64,000 nt of DNA from Nipponacmea schrenckii (GCA_030562195.1 CM060199.1:17628338-17692337); one strand, 5' to 3'. Positions 35,069 through 49,965 are shown, numbered from the stretch's first letter. Numbers and translations: made by a program. Notes: a model not told the origin generated them from the sequence alone.

Positions 35069-38000
35069 TTATTAGTATACCAGTGGGGCTAGAAGTTAAA
35101 ATTCTGGCTGAGTTTTGATTTAACAGTGGACAATATCCGGTAAATAGGGTAGTAAATAAATAGGTCTTCGTGTCCTATTTGTTACATCACTTTGTATAGA
35201 TTAAAACTGTATCAATACAAATTCCTTTCTTATCACTCTATAGCTATTAACATAATTTTATACCGTTTATCTACCTCCATTGTACAAATCATCCTCATAA
35301 AGTAGGGTAAAAATCCTTCCACACACAAACAATACTAAGTTCACAGTAAATGTGAAATGAAGATTTCATAGAAATATTGACAACCCCTTCATTTTTAAAC
35401 TAATTTAATAAGTTTTTTTAAGTTTTTGACCCAAAACTAGTGTCAACATGCACCGAATTTAATCTGTTTTATTCTTAAATCTTTTCTTGAATCACCGCCT
35501 CAGACCCTCGGATTTTGTCAGTTTCCTCTCTTTTTGTATCCCCAGTTTCAGGAGATTGGCACCGACACTTTTAATCTGGCTTACATTTCAAGAAAGTACA
35601 TTTTTAGATAATATGGTGTCAAGGTGCATCAATTCGAATGACCGTCTCTTTAAGTTTAATTCGCCGCAGACACAAACATTCTGGTAAATTAAATTAAATT
35701 AAAAAGTTAGAAAATTGACCGCGTATGTATTGATAGAAAACACTTATAAGTTCACAGTAATAATTGCACATTTGAACAATCGAAAACTAAACTTTTGGTA
35801 GTACAAATGCCAAAATACATTCGTTCAGAGATGTCAGCTTAAAACTAATGACCCAAAAAACCTAATTTAAATGGTCAACTTTATGGAGTCTGGTCTTTTT
35901 TAAATAAAAAAAGTTAATTGAAGGGAAGGTATTTTAGCAGATTTCCTAAATAAATTATGATAATGTCTTGATTCATCTTTAGTTCATTTCAAAAGATCAA
36001 AAAGATATGAATCTACCGACAAGGGTCTATTTGCGTTAATAACTATTTTAACTTTGAATTGATTTTGAAAATTGGCTTAAACGAAATCATTAAGTATGAA
36101 CAGATGATGTCCTTTAAAAAACAAAATCACACATACATTATTTTCACAGATAAATTACTAATTAGATTGCGCCTGATTAACATGCTTTTGTTGACGAAAC
36201 TCTTTGTTCTTCAAAGGGCGCGCGCACACGTGCATAAAATTACATGTGCATGTAAAATACATTAATTGAGTGACCAGGACAATGAGTAATAATTTAATAT
36301 GGCCGATCGATTGTCCAGTGCTCGGTCGGCCTGTCTTTCTATAGGACCATTAGGCATGATGCATGTATTTTGAGACGATTGAAACTTGTCTTTGTTGTCC
36401 ATAGCAGAACAACACAAGCGTTTGTAAAAATACAAACATGAGTCAGTCCAACTTGCTTACAAAATGTCGGCTGGACATTCGGTAAAATTCTGGATTGAAA
36501 TTCTATTGACTGATTTTTCTAACGTAATAATCATGAATTCTGTCTCTATGCCTTTATCCTAGTTTGAGAATAAATTATATTTGTGAAGTTAGCGGGCGAC
36601 ATGTAATACAGTCGCACTTACACTATTACCATTCGTTTAAATTCGTTTTTTCAGCAAATACCCTGAGCAGTACTTCCTATGTTATCGATTGGACTCAGTA
36701 AACAATTCACAGAAACACATCCTAAGATTTATTCGTAGATGAAATTCATCTTCAGTAGAATAAATCAAAGGGAAATAATGAGCGAAATAACCTTCATTAC
36801 GGCTACTCGAGGGATTTTAGTGAGACTTTTGGTCAATACTTATATATCATTCTGTCACCTTTGTGTATTTCTCGGTAACTATTGACTAACGTTGACCTCT
36901 GGGTTAAGGTCGAATTCCATGTTTATTTCAAATAAAATCGATATATGCAAAACTAAGGCTAGAAAGATATAATTAAACAAAAAAAGTTAAAGCATTTCGT
37001 TGCACAAAACAATGGTCATTACATTACTGCAAACATTTTCTGCGTTTCATATTTCATGAAATTATTTCGTGGATGTTTTGTACAGTGGTAAGTGAAGAAA
37101 AAAAGAGAAAAAAAGCAAACAAAATACTAAAAATTGTATTTAATCTTGACTAAAATATGGAATAATATCGCAGAGGAATTGAAAGTCGCGGACCTATGAG
37201 AGAGCCTCAATTTAAAACACCAAGTGCATTTGCATCTAACAAAATCATTAATGAATGACCATTGTAAATATAGTACTCCTTAATGATACAACCTTGACGT
37301 CCTTCATACAAACCCGTGACTTTTTACCAATATTCTACATTCAATCAATAGCGTATTAGAAAAACATAAATGGAGTAACTCATTGCGAGACTACCATAAC
37401 ATGTTACAAGTTAATTCAGTGATATTATGAGAAAGTTATGTTGGGTTCAACTAGCGGTCATCGATTTCTCTTCAAACCCTGTAACTATAATCGTGGACTG
37501 AAAAACAAATAGTGTTGTTAGTCCACGGTATAAGTAACTTGTATAGACATTGTAGCTTTTGTGCTCCATATAGACAATGAGCCTTAACGCTGAATACAAT
37601 ATCTCAATTCTAACAACTGCTTAGTAGCAAACATCAAACATAGCTAAATAATTATTGATTAATCACAGACTGAATCATATGATATACTTATTATTCAGTA
37701 GACCGCATTATGTCATTAAAATCTGCTTTTGAACAGATGTTATTCAACAATATTCATCAAACGATTTCCGTCAGTTATCAATGAACTCTTTGGGAGAGAT
37801 TGACATATCATTGGAAAAATTGATTAAGGACCGTCAGTATATTGCTTTCACATTAATTGCTTCTATATGCATAACAACTTAAACATATCTTTTTTTTATC
37901 TTTGCCGAAAATCTCAACAAATAAGATTATTGTACTGGTTGGATAAATTTTGTATCGAAAGTGTCCTATTTCATATTAATTAAAGACTTCCATTATCCAC

Positions 38001-39340
38001 TAAATAAAAACATCAAACATCAATAAAATTAATATATACAGGCCGTATAACACAACCACCTAGCCCATTCCAGAATTCATTGATAGTCAGCGATAGATTG
38101 ACAACCTAGCCAACACTAGAGGCCTACTTCTGTTTTTAAGGCTATACAGACCATGAATATGACAAATTTTCCAAATCGACAGGCCCTAGCTCACCGATTC
38201 GACTCCCCTACGCATTCCAGATTACAAAATGCTGATAATTTATATTAAAAAAACCAGTAAATAGAAATGGTCGATTCACCTTATTGATTGAACTTAAACC
38301 TGTTTCTAACGGACCATGTGTTCAATAAGATAGTTACATGAACGTTTAGCATGTCATTTAAACGTGACTGCAATAGTATCTTTTTTTACTGGACAATGGC
38401 GATCAATAATCTTGTCCTTGTAGTTTCTCGTGTCCAGTGTACCGTATATCACCATTAATATTTTTTCTCGTTATGGCTATTAATTACAAAATAAACATAA
38501 ATAATACTCGTTATATAAATGTCTTTGATTGTCTATAAAAGAAAATAAACGCACCCAGTGTCCAAGTACAAAACCGTGTCTTGGGATTAAAGGCGCTGTA
38601 TCCAGGATCTCATATATTGTTCCAATTGGAACTCTGCATGAAATTATTTCTAACATTCAACACAAGCTGTAGCACAGATGGAATCTGCAATTCATATAGC
38701 CTACTGAATACACTTTTTCTAATGTCACGTTTGGTTGATTTCTTTCGTTGTATAATTGAACCAAGTAGTAATTATGATGGTATGGTCAAAATGGGCCAAT
38801 CTTATCCGAATGTAAATAAGAATTGTGCTCACGAAATAAATATTTCCCCCATTCTAGATTTAACGGGCTAATAAAAATATCTTGTAAGATTTTCGCTGTC
38901 AAAAATTAGGGATATTAGCCTGTATTGTTATGAACCTGCGCAAACCGAAAAAATAAATGGGATTATTAAAGGAAACAGAAAGAACAAAACAGAAACCTAG
39001 CAGGTAGTGTGTATTTCAACCTACGCTATTCAACATCAGTCAGTATTGACATGGAAGCCAGAGAAAAATTTATCATTTCTTGTTACTAAAAATAGGTAGC
39101 ACCAGTTGAAGGCCAGGTCTGTCCTATTTATAGAGCTGGCAGTATCTGCATTTAGCTTATCTTAGACTGCCAACTTTATGCCCACACACACCTGCCTTTT
39201 TTAGTCCGAATATATATACTTAATCCGAACATAGTCACTAGACACCCTCATTGGTAATGTTAAGAATAACGTCGATTAATCAAAAACAGGCTTAAACAGG
39301 TATTAAAGAATCAAATGTGTACAAAGAGAAAGATATTTAA
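35069..39340. other. No gene seen
   Basis: More than 4 kb of AT-rich DNA without a supported exon, RNA gene or mobile element. Open frames at 35487, 36059 and 38581 are short, lack splice signals and show no domain. Confidence 0.4.
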
Positions 39341-39344
39341 TCTA

Positions 39345-39690
39345 AAACGAACCCATGATGTAATTTTGAACAGATATCAAATCTGAAAAGTGACTGAGAC
39401 ATTACATCTGAAACGATATCCTATCTGAAACGATATCATATTTGAAACGATATCAAATCTGAATAGATATTAAATCTGAATATATCAAATCTGAATAAAT
39501 TCAATCAGAATAGATATCCAATCTGAATAGATATCAAATTTGAATAGATATCAAATCTGAATATATTCAATCTGAATAGATATCCAATCTGATCAGATAT
39601 CCAATATGAATAGATATCCAATTTGAATATATATCAAATCTGAATAGACATCAAATCTGAAAAGATGCCGATACACTACATCTGAACTAT
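39345..39690. repeat. ~17-bp degenerate minisatellite
   Basis: Units of GATATCAAATCTGAATA with variants (TGAAACGATATCATA, TGAATATATTCAATC), about 18 copies with frequent small indels. Confidence 0.88.
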
Positions 39691-42600
39691 TTAGAACAGT
39701 TAAGCCTGGACAAAAAACACATCAGAAGAGAGACTTTAGATATTACATCTGAAAAAAGAAAAATATGAACACATGTAACGTAGGAATATAATTTGAATGT
39801 CATAAAATAAATCATGAATCCTAACAATTCTGAACAGATGTGAACATGTCCCTATATATCAAATTAAGATATTTTAATATCGTATCTTAACATAAAATGT
39901 AGAAACTTCCTCTTGAAAGTCAACAAAAGTTGTATTTACTCCCAAACTATTTGAGGAACATAGTGAGTTCATGACCCCACACTTTAGAATTAGTATTTAT
40001 ATACGTGAAAGTAGTGTACTCTACAAATTGCAATGGACCCAGTTATTCAAAACCAATGAAAAACGTTGCAACTGTAAGCCTTAGATTTGCCTTATCTTTT
40101 TAACTAATTTTGGCTCTAATATGTACATAACAACCGGTCATTTTTTTTTAATTTACAGGCTTCTATTGAAAATCCTATTAGTTCATATTAATATATGAAT
40201 ACATGGCCTCTTATCGATATTCGGTAATCGAAGACAGCATTTAACACTTATCGGTCTTCCATTTCATGGAAAGTAGGATAATGCTGTATCAAAACTTGAC
40301 CATTTCTAGAATCTCATTCCTTTGTTTTAGATGAAATCCTGATAGAGTATGCTAAGGTCATATTTAAAAGAGAGACTTCACATTATTCTCGTAGAAATAA
40401 CATTAATTTTTCTTAATGAGATCACGCAATGTCATTTCAGTTTTAATTTGGATTCTGAAAAAGCTGTTGAAGTCGGCTTTATTTATTGAACCGTAGTATG
40501 GCACTATGGTATGGTATTGGTGATTCAGGAAATATAGGTCCACTATCATCTAAATGCTCGACAAACTGTCTTGTTCCAAGTGTTTCATACATCTTGTAAT
40601 TAAAAAGCAACCCGAGTCAAGTTATCATTATATTTTCTCTTTAGGTTTGTACATGTATGTGGTTCTCGTTTCTGTTTGAGTGTATATATTTAGTCTACGG
40701 TGTGAGCCAACATGAATACTACAGTAAAGAGATGAAATAAACATGTTACATGTTGAAAGTAGTGAAATGACCTGATGTAACCTATGTATGAACCCCGGAC
40801 AGGACAACAGGCTTGTTATTGTTTACACGGTCAATTAGTGTGCTTATATCATACTTATATATAGATCTGAGTATTCTTTTGATCGTTTTCCATTGTGTCA
40901 ATATTTCAAAGAAACAATTCAATTCCCAAAGTGTCAAGGGTACTACGGTATATAGTAAAATTATATAGTACGGTGCATCTTACAAATAATCGAAGCGCAT
41001 TCCCTTCAATTCGTGAGAGATACAGTTGTCTTCAAAACTGAAATTGCGATACACGGATTATATATTATATTATCCAGTATTACCGTCTTAAGAAAGTTTG
41101 AGAAATCATAATTCAACAGATTCAAAGATCCGTGTTTGTAATTGTGTTCATATTCCTTCCCGTCCTTTTGCACTGCTCACTAATATATCGAACCGGATGA
41201 ATCAAACAGGATGGCACACACCTTTTACCATAGTATCCAATGACTATACAGTCTGGTGGTCCGATCTCTTTCAGATTACAGTTTCACCTCAGAATGACCT
41301 CTTACGATGACAATGTAACATTATTGATAATATTTTCTATTATAGAATGATATTAGTATAAGGATTAGATCATTCATATTGACAACCGATAAAATCAACA
41401 GAACACCTGACACACGAGTAATGAATTTTCATCCCGAACTTTATGTCCATTACTTTATACATTCTGACCTCAGAAAAACATAGGCATGATGAATACAGAA
41501 CTCTGTTACATTATGTATCCATTACATTTTGAGAATCTTTGGTATAATGCATATAAGTTAACCGTTTGAAGACATGGGTTTACACAAGGAGCTTTAATAT
41601 ACATGGGTTTACATTACAAAACTGGAAGAATAAACATTGACAAATAATTAGCACACTCTAACGAAAGCAAATGTGTGACACATTTTGAGAACAATTGTGG
41701 CTCAGTGCTATAGTATAATCTAAATACTATGTTTCATAATTTCCTATTCCCCTTCATGTAAAACAACTGTCTCAACCCTAAACCCCCCATCTTCATTATA
41801 CCACCATGTAGGTCCTATAGTCATAACTGAGATCTGTGTAAATTTGACCATGTCCGGGATAAGAAAATCAAATATTTGTTTTAGTCAGTATAGATGCAGT
41901 CAAAACGTGAGCTGTGAGGTCATAACCTGACCTGTTTATGTTTTGTTTACATTAGGTATTTGTTTACATTCAGTCCAGTCTATTTACATAATTCTACGCC
42001 ACTGGTGGACACAGACGAGCGGTCAGTTAGAGGACAACATATTGACACCACTAACAGGGAGGGGAGGGGGATTTGAACATGAGTGACGTAACGATGACCC
42101 TACTGAACATAAATAGCTATGTTTAGGGAATACAACAAACATCGTGTAAGATTTAAGATTCGACTAGCTTATTAAAAATTAACTAACAAGGTTCCTTAAC
42201 TTGCAACTACTTGTACTTTTGGTTCTCACACACTATTGAATTCTGCATCAAACCAGAAAACTGATCCGAACATGAACCCCTCAATGTGACCGCCCAAAAC
42301 TGACCAGCGGTCAAGAAACCGGACATATAAATTCAGTCAACAGGGCTGATATGAAAGTTATTATCTTATATGTACTGCGTTTCAACTTTATCTACTAAGA
42401 TAGCTGAACTTTCTAAACTCAACCCTAGTTACTAATAAACAGTTCTCTTAATTAGGATCTATAGACGGACGATTTTGTCTGTGTGTCTCGCTTCTTTTAA
42501 CTTATCATTCTTATAGAGAAACTTCATGCATTCAAGACAATTCGTAACTTTCTTTAGCATTATCATTCCGACGCCTGTGGTACCAGATTATGATGTATCA

Positions 42601-43929
42601 TTTGGCTTCAATGGTTTAAGCGATGAATCAGTTTTCTGGGATTACAGAAAGACAGTTTCTGTCAACACGATATCAGTTTTGCATTTTATCCTGAAAGTCG
42701 ATGCGAAATGTCTTTCATTGTACACAAAATTGTCATCATTAGCATAATAAGACACAAAACACTGTTAAATTTGGATTGCTAATAGGATATGTATTATGTC
42801 TGTTCATAACATTGCCATTAGTGTTATTTGTATGTATTTTAGTTATCGATATTCAGCCTATCACGTGTTATAACCAATGGTTTCTATAACATCAAACGCC
42901 TTTGTAAAATCTATAAAAAACATTACGCAATATGTGAGATAAAATAGACATTATTATGTCCTACACAAATATGATATTTTATTTTGTTTTTTGTAACTTT
43001 AATGCCAAAGGTAAGCATTTATGAGGTATAATATCTGAATAATCAATGCCTGAAAAGTGGATCCTTAAAATTTGAAAATTGAGTATGTGCTTAATGAGCA
43101 TATATTTGAAATAAAAATCTATCAATGTAAATTAACAATTTCATCACAACAAACAACTATTTTAGTTTCGATTTTGAACGGTAATTGAAATGTTTATCAA
43201 TTTTTTAAAAATCAGTCGGTGATGCAGGACGATCAATGTTATTTATATTAAATCAATATTTCGGGTCTTTTTCGTTCCTGATATTTTAAGTCTCGAAGAC
43301 CGTTGAAAGGAGTGAGCACAATTTCCGAATTAATCGAAGAATAGCCTAAATTCGATGAATAAGTTGCGTATATAGGTAAGGTTGGAAGGCTTTGAAATCT
43401 CATGGGTTCAAGACAGAGCTGCATAGTCTGGCTGATACTTTTATCATGTGCCCTCAGTACTAAACACAAATGAAACTCATCCACATTGGAAGTTAATATA
43501 ATAATATAGTGAAATTTCTAGCATTAAAAGTGTTGATAATCAAGTATAAAGTTACATTGAGATGATTCATACACTGACCACTATAGTCCGAAACACCACG
43601 GACACTCGAAATCCTTATGTTAGCATATTCAGTCAAATTCAACCGTAAGGAAACTAAAGAACAACTGTCCCCGTTATTTCCCAACCTTTTTTACGCTAGG
43701 ATATCCTTGAAACTGTCTTTGATCTTAGGAATCTTTCAGCTTAGATCGCTGTAGCTACTATGAGAGCAGCTCTCTGCTGATGACAATTAAATGCATGCGT
43801 CCTTTACCATCAACAACGATAGCAATAACCAGCATCACGTTTAACTTTGCACTATGGTAATGTTAACCAACATACTAGCGTGTAGCTAATCGAGATATGC
43901 TAAGAATAATAGAGATATACACGCTTATC
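39691..43929. other. No gene seen
   Basis: AT-rich; several short open frames without coding character. Nothing could be supported. Confidence 0.4.
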
Positions 43930-43956
43930 AAGAGAGTCAGCCTGTTTCGGACTAAT
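43930..43956. mobile_element. Relic inverted-repeat end of the Tc1/mariner-type MITE
   Basis: GAGAGTCAGCCTGTTTCGGA-CTA matches the terminal AGAGTCAGCAAGTTTCGGAC-TA of the MITE at 31787-32152. No partner end is visible nearby. Confidence 0.5.
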
Positions 43957-45451
43957 TGAGCATTAACTGGACTTTGAAATATTAACTGTGAAATCTAATA
44001 CTGTAATGAAACAATCAAGCTTAATCTTCTATTTGGGGGAGGAATGCATTCATTCTCATATTTTTCATTCTCTTAGGTGTTTATGTCACTTAACTCTGTA
44101 TATCAGTTTTCCAACATCATAAACATTTCCAAAAGTTAAGGCGTTCGAAAGTGTTCTGTAGATTTTGGTCTATAGTTTTCACTAATTTGTGCACCTTTTT
44201 TACAACTTTCAAAATTTTAGACTACCTCATTAAGACGTATCATCCCTATGGGAAAAGCTCGAGCACTATGGGAGTTGGGTTACGAAGATTATATATATTA
44301 ATCTCTTCTTCAAAAGAGGTATTCAGATTGTTATATAGTTACCATCCTTCTTTTTGTCTTAAATTACAAGGATACTTAAACTTAGAACTGAAATCAGAAT
44401 AGTGCAAATAAAATCTTTAAGTGTATCGATAGCACATACTGCAACCACAACAATCTCGTTTTATCGACCTCATAAAAAAAGTGCTTCAAAAAATATATAT
44501 CTTTTATTACATGTATTGCTAATACCATAGAATTTTGAAAAGATCAGTCAGTTATCATTTCCTTGTAGGCCAGTTGGACATTGCCAGAGTCCAGATACTA
44601 TGCCTGAATAGTAAAACCATTTTGATATTACGGCATGTTAGTAGAATCATCGAGAAATAATTCTATAACGTCAATCATGCAATGTTGAAAATATCTGATT
44701 ATTTATATAATTACACGTTAAGTTTTATGCATTGTGCTTTTATGTTATTACAACAACAAAATTCTATTATAACAACCGAGCCAGAAAATGGCAAATAATA
44801 TAGTACAGAAATGCCAAGGCCTATGAAAATACCGATCGCGATATTCATGACATCGTGACATCTTGTATAAAGATATCATACTAATAATCATTTTTATAGG
44901 TATGTACACTTTATTTGAATTAATTGTTTGATTCTTTGTTTGCTTGAATATCGATAACGTTTATTGATTTGATGACCTACTGAAAGCGGGCGTCATCGAG
45001 TGTTTTTGTTCTGAAAAATTATCATTAAATTTCATTTTTTATATGATGAATAATATATAAAACTATATATCTGTTTCAAATTCGATACATTTACATTACA
45101 ACAAAAAAATGTAGGTGTTTTGTCTCATTATAATTTATGTATAAATGACTAAGATACTAGTTATCGAAAATTGCTACGCAATGTTATCGATTAATCGGTA
45201 TATATTTATGTAACAAGTGACGGGACTACGTGAATTTTCACGTATTCGATTTTCTCCTATCACTAAAAACCAATGAAGCATCAGATGTTCTAGAGCCTGG
45301 TGTGATATTTATGGCATTATGCAATCGTCATAATGAAATCATGGACAGCATGGAATCTAATACAGCCTATATCAAGCGGTTCAACTACCATTGGTAATGG
45401 TTCAAATAAGTCCACTGGCACCCATCCCAGGAAAAAAAAATACCAACTAAA
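43957..45451. other. No gene seen
   Basis: AT-rich gene-free DNA; nothing supported. Confidence 0.4.
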
Positions 45452-45773
45452 AGTGATACTGCGTCTTATGAACATGAATTTAAAGTTCTCAAGAATGGTC
45501 AATGTGAGTATATATTCATCATTGAACTACTGTCATAAAGTAACAGAATTTCCTGGAAAACTACTAAAAGTAAATAATAATTGAAAAACGCTTCATCAGT
45601 TTTCGTTTTTCAATAATCAATTATATTTTAATGGATAATTACAAACTTTATTGGATTAATCGGATTCTGTTATGTTATTCATGACAGTAGGTATATCACT
45701 GATGAATATATACAATTTTTGGCCAATTTTAAATTTCTAAAATTCCATGTTCATATTAAGACGCAGTATCCCC
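45452..45773. mobile_element. TTAA-flanked MITE, copy 4 (322 bp)
   Basis: The ends are AGTGATACTGCGTCTTATGA and, on the other strand, GGGGATACTGCGTCTTAATA. TTAA follows the right end (45774-45777); the left target has decayed to TAAA. The central hairpin is diverged (AAAAACGCTTCATCAGTTTTCGTTTTT). Confidence 0.82.
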
Positions 45774-46369
45774 TTAAACAAAATGTATCAAAGTAAGTAT
45801 AGGGCAAAAGTTATATGTTATTCAGCCTACTCAAGCCCGCGGGCCCTCACCATCTAGTTGTATGCATTATGTATTAATATGTTTCGGGTTTCGTTTTTCG
45901 GTTCAGATATACATGGTTTGTTCATTCTAAATGTTTTTTATATGAAGTATGAAAATAATAAAAATCACCATGCATCATTTCAGCTTATATTCTAACTGGA
46001 CACAACTATATGGATAATAATTATTTTAACTTGTGACGTTTCGAAGAAGGCACTTTAGTCTTTATCATGCAATGGTAGTGTTTTGTCGAAACATCGCTTG
46101 TTACTTATCAAAAGTAATTGTTATCCATATAATTGTGTCCTGTTATTTATTGCCCAAACTGAATGCCACTCAAGAAAAATTGTTTCAGTTTCAGTTGACG
46201 AAAACAAAGAAACATGGCGTTATTACAAATCTAAGGAATAGTTGTCTATCATTGAAAAGAAATAAACTAAATATTTTTCTTCTCCAAAGCTTTTTTGAAA
46301 TAGTGCATATTCTATACGTTGAACAAATTTTTCGGGGTAGGGCAGTTTCTTTAAATTGAAAAGTTCAAA

Positions 46370-46620
46370 GCGTATGAATTTGATGAGAATTACGAAAACT
46401 GGGAAGCTAATGATATATCAACTCTTAGAATTTATTGAGAATATTACAAACTTAAAATTAACTGAGAATTGTTTAAATTAAGAATTTGAAAAAACCTAGA
46501 ATTTTAAAATTATGAGAATTTAAAAATCTAAAAAAAAAAAATTAAAAACCCACAATTTACTGTGAATTTAATTATAAAAATTTGTATTAAAATTTTTATT
46601 TTTCATTAAAACTTTTTCAA
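46370..46620. repeat. AT-rich degenerate GAGAATT/AAAATT repeat
   Basis: GAGAATT, AGAATTT and TTAAAATT recur at irregular spacing; a decayed low-complexity tract. Confidence 0.5.
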
Positions 46621-47466
46621 GAGTGTAGAAATATTAAATATTCTAAAATATTATTCATTATACAAATCTTTAATAACTATATAAAAACTGTAGGCCTACT
46701 TAGAATTAAACAAACACAATTTCATCAAATTTCAATGAATTAAAAGTATTATACTTTTAATACTGAAAGGATTCATCAAAAAATATAATTCTAGCACCAA
46801 TTTCACGACAAATAAGAATTGCGCGAAACAATATACATACTTGCTATACGTTTTCTCAGGATAATTTTACATAATCAGGATTCCGTATCATATATAATAG
46901 GCATATATTGAAATTAGAATTCGTGATTGTTCATGTCACTCACATCCGGGATGCAGTGTCAAAGCATGATATACAAAAAAAAACATATGTCATGATATAG
47001 TGCAATGATAACATGAATATAATTATACATGATTAGACTAAATATAAACATGATTCATAAGGAAATATCAAATAAATTTTCAAAAATGTTCTTATTGTAC
47101 AACCTAACCAACACTATTTCTTATTCAAATTATTGGTATAACTACATCTTTAAAAAAATGATAATTTCAAAAAATGGTATCAATGGTATGGTATTTCGGT
47201 AAACAAAACAAGTTGGTTTAATCAAAAACACTAAATTAATTTTTTCCTAAAATTTCCTCAATTACTATATAGATCATAGCCTAATATAATAACTCAAAGT
47301 AAAAGTAAAATAAGTGGCGGCCAGTCCACTATGCGAGGTCAACTCTGTATTAGTTGCCCAACAGTAAACAACAATCCGTTACTCAGTAAAGAAACAACAT
47401 CTTCAATTCAATAATACACTGTAAACAAACAGTATTAAAATTACGGATGAAAATTGCGCAACTTAC

Positions 47467-47830
47467 CTCCTGTTATGTAATAGTTATCCCCCTTGAATTC
47501 ACCTTAATGTGTGATATGCTGGAAGAACGTGCTGTAATAATTCCGTAACAATTCGTAATCACCTCCCTCTCGTTCACTCTCTCGTTCTCTCGTGTAATTT
47601 CAACATTGACCTCGCTTGACGCCTGTTCGGCCAACCTAATGCTATGCGGCTTCCCGTATCACGTAACTCCAGTTAGCTAACCAATCGCTGAGCTTCTTAC
47701 ATCCACCCTACTACGTCAATATTTCACGAGCCAGTGACATCACGAAACTTAGGTAACTTACGATTGGTCGATTCTGGGAAAGCCTCCAAGGTTGCGTAAG
47801 GACAGGCAGTTACATTAAGGGTCAAAAGGT
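47467..47830 (-). promoter_or_regulatory. Promoter-like island and candidate first (non-coding) exon, minus strand
   Basis: This ~360-bp stretch is richer in G+C and CpG than its surroundings. It has CCAAT boxes in both orientations (CCAAT 47681-47685, ATTGG 47763-47767). On the minus strand it ends in GGAG|GTAAGT, a near-ideal donor (exon end 47467, intron GT at 47466-47465). The transcript would leave leftward. The only minus-strand gene in that direction with an unpaired acceptor is the bZIP gene (acceptor at 24534), which would make this its leader exon and give a ~22.9-kb 5'UTR intron. GTTATGTAAT at 47472-47481 is a full match to the PAR-bZIP site RTTAYGTAAY. Joining the two is inference. 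Confidence 0.45.
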
Positions 47831-49690
47831 GAGAGCCTCGTTTTAGCCATCAGCATGTGACCTTGTTAATAATATTATTTACTAGAAATAGAGCGAGATA
47901 AGATGGTGTTTACATGGACATTATACAATTTTTATTGATTTAGGTTAACTCGTATCTATTTTGGACTTGACGTGGCATGTATTTGATCCAAAATATGCCT
48001 AGAACCATTCAACTGTGTAGCGCAAATATCAACCTATGATGCATAAATGCGAAACAGAGGCTAGTGTGCAATACCATTCATAAAACACAGTATTATTTGG
48101 CTGTTGGTCATCACGAGGGTAAAGGTTAAAGGTCACTTTGATCATGAAAGATGGCTATTCAATGATTATCTGTAAGGCAATCATGCAGTTTCTTGAGAGA
48201 AATAAAAACCAACCTATAGTCTCATGAGAGATGTTATCGTGAAAGGAAGGAGCGATAAAAAAAAGTTGCATCGTGAATTATGAAGGTCTGCGCAGTTGGT
48301 CGCCTCTTATCGCCTGCTCGAATAATATTTCACATGTGTTGTTGAGGGTCAATCTAGGGTCAGTTAAGGTTATTCGAGATATTTAAGTCCATTTTTTTTG
48401 CGTGTGCGTGTTTGCAATTTAAATCAAGTTTATTGTAGCCTAGGTAGAGTCAGAATGAAATAAAAAAAAGCTGCTTTATTTAATCGATCTCATTGTCTCT
48501 GGGTATGCATACAAGGGGTAGTGTATATTATTCTTAGCTTTATACTTGCAATAACTGCCCCAATATTTACCAATAAGTACATAACGTATAATAACTAATA
48601 TGTATTAGTAGTCGGAAAATATTTCGTAGTCATGTATTCAGAATAATAATAAACGAAACTGACAGAAACAAATTAATTACATTTTTCTAACTTTTTTTTC
48701 GGACTTGGCCCAAATTGATGTATTCGTATTACAACTTTTTTGTACATGCTTCGTACTGTAAGAATATGCTCGACTTTTTTATGTTACTAGGTGCTGTATG
48801 GCCCATTTTGGTGCCGAGAAACTTTGATAAGCATACATTTTATTTTTATTATTATATTATTAAATCAACGGAAGGGTTTTACAGTGTAGGATTGGAGTGA
48901 TAATTTTATAAGGCTATTTTTAATGACACTATTTCAAATTCGTTCACAAATACGCAATATTACTACAACAAAGGCGACTAATAAAAGGTCATACCAATTC
49001 CATTTATATTTTCAAATTAGAATATTGCTTTAATTCTGTTTGTATTTAATGCATCATTGAAATTTCAATCAAATTTTTGGACTAATTATACCTATAATAT
49101 CGCAATATTTACTTTTTAATTATATTAGTATAATTAGCATTATAATCCCAACATAATTGTAACTAATTATATACTTATTATAGTTTATTTTTGTATCAGT
49201 GAAGCAGAAAAATTGTTCGTTTCAATAGAATATTACGGAAAGGCAATAGAAAAGTAATGTAGGTGTATCAAATATATAATATATAGTTTATAGTGTACAT
49301 CGAAAAGTCAATTTATGTTGTTCCGCTCCTATAGACGCATCGACTTTGGATTTCAGCATACAACAGTTTGATAAAAAATGATCTAATTCTGGAGAGATTT
49401 ACAAAATGATAAAAAATGCACACTGATTTTTCAGGAGGTAATGAAAGGGGACCTAATCTACCATGTCAGTGTTAAATAGTCTTTGAGGGAACCCAGTGAA
49501 GTGATAGAACGTGGATCATGGAACATAACAGTCAATTCCTGTTTAAACTCATTTTGTTTGCTCATCGACATAGTATAACCCGGACATTATAGGCCCACTA
49601 TAGGTGAACTGGCGATTCAAAGCAAATGGTTGGATCCGTTTTACTCCGTATCAGCGACTAGCTTGTATAGATACCATTCCATGATTTGTC
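47831..49690. other. No gene seen
   Basis: AT-rich DNA upstream of the candidate promoter; nothing supported. Confidence 0.4.
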
Positions 49691-49694
49691 TCCT

Positions 49695-49965
49695 AGTTAT
49701 CATCAATTTCTTTCTATCGCAGGTACCACCAGTCGCCCCAGATACAAACAGCCGATCTCGGATACCACTTGTCGCTCCCAAATACCACCATTCGTGAACT
49801 CATATACCACTAGTCGCTCCCAGATACCACTTGTCTCCCAGAGACAATCTGTCCCAGATACCAACAGTCTCCATAAATACCATTAATCGGTACCAGTCGC
49901 TTCCCCTCCCTTCCCCGAAAACCAAGACAGCATGCACCAGTCGCTCCCAGATATCAGTAGATGTA
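49695..49965. repeat. Degenerate ~23-bp minisatellite
   Basis: CAGATACCACCAGTCGCTCC-type units recur about 11 times with indels. A more decayed TGGAATG/TTCTCCAT-type repetition continues to about 50240. Confidence 0.75.

Noticed and set aside
38581..38871. 96-codon plus-strand open frame ending DLTG
   Set aside because: No flanking splice signals worth trusting and no recognisable family; left out for lack of support.
46033..46359. 108-codon plus-strand open frame
   Set aside because: No domain, membrane segment or conserved-looking motif; lies in AT-rich gene-free DNA.
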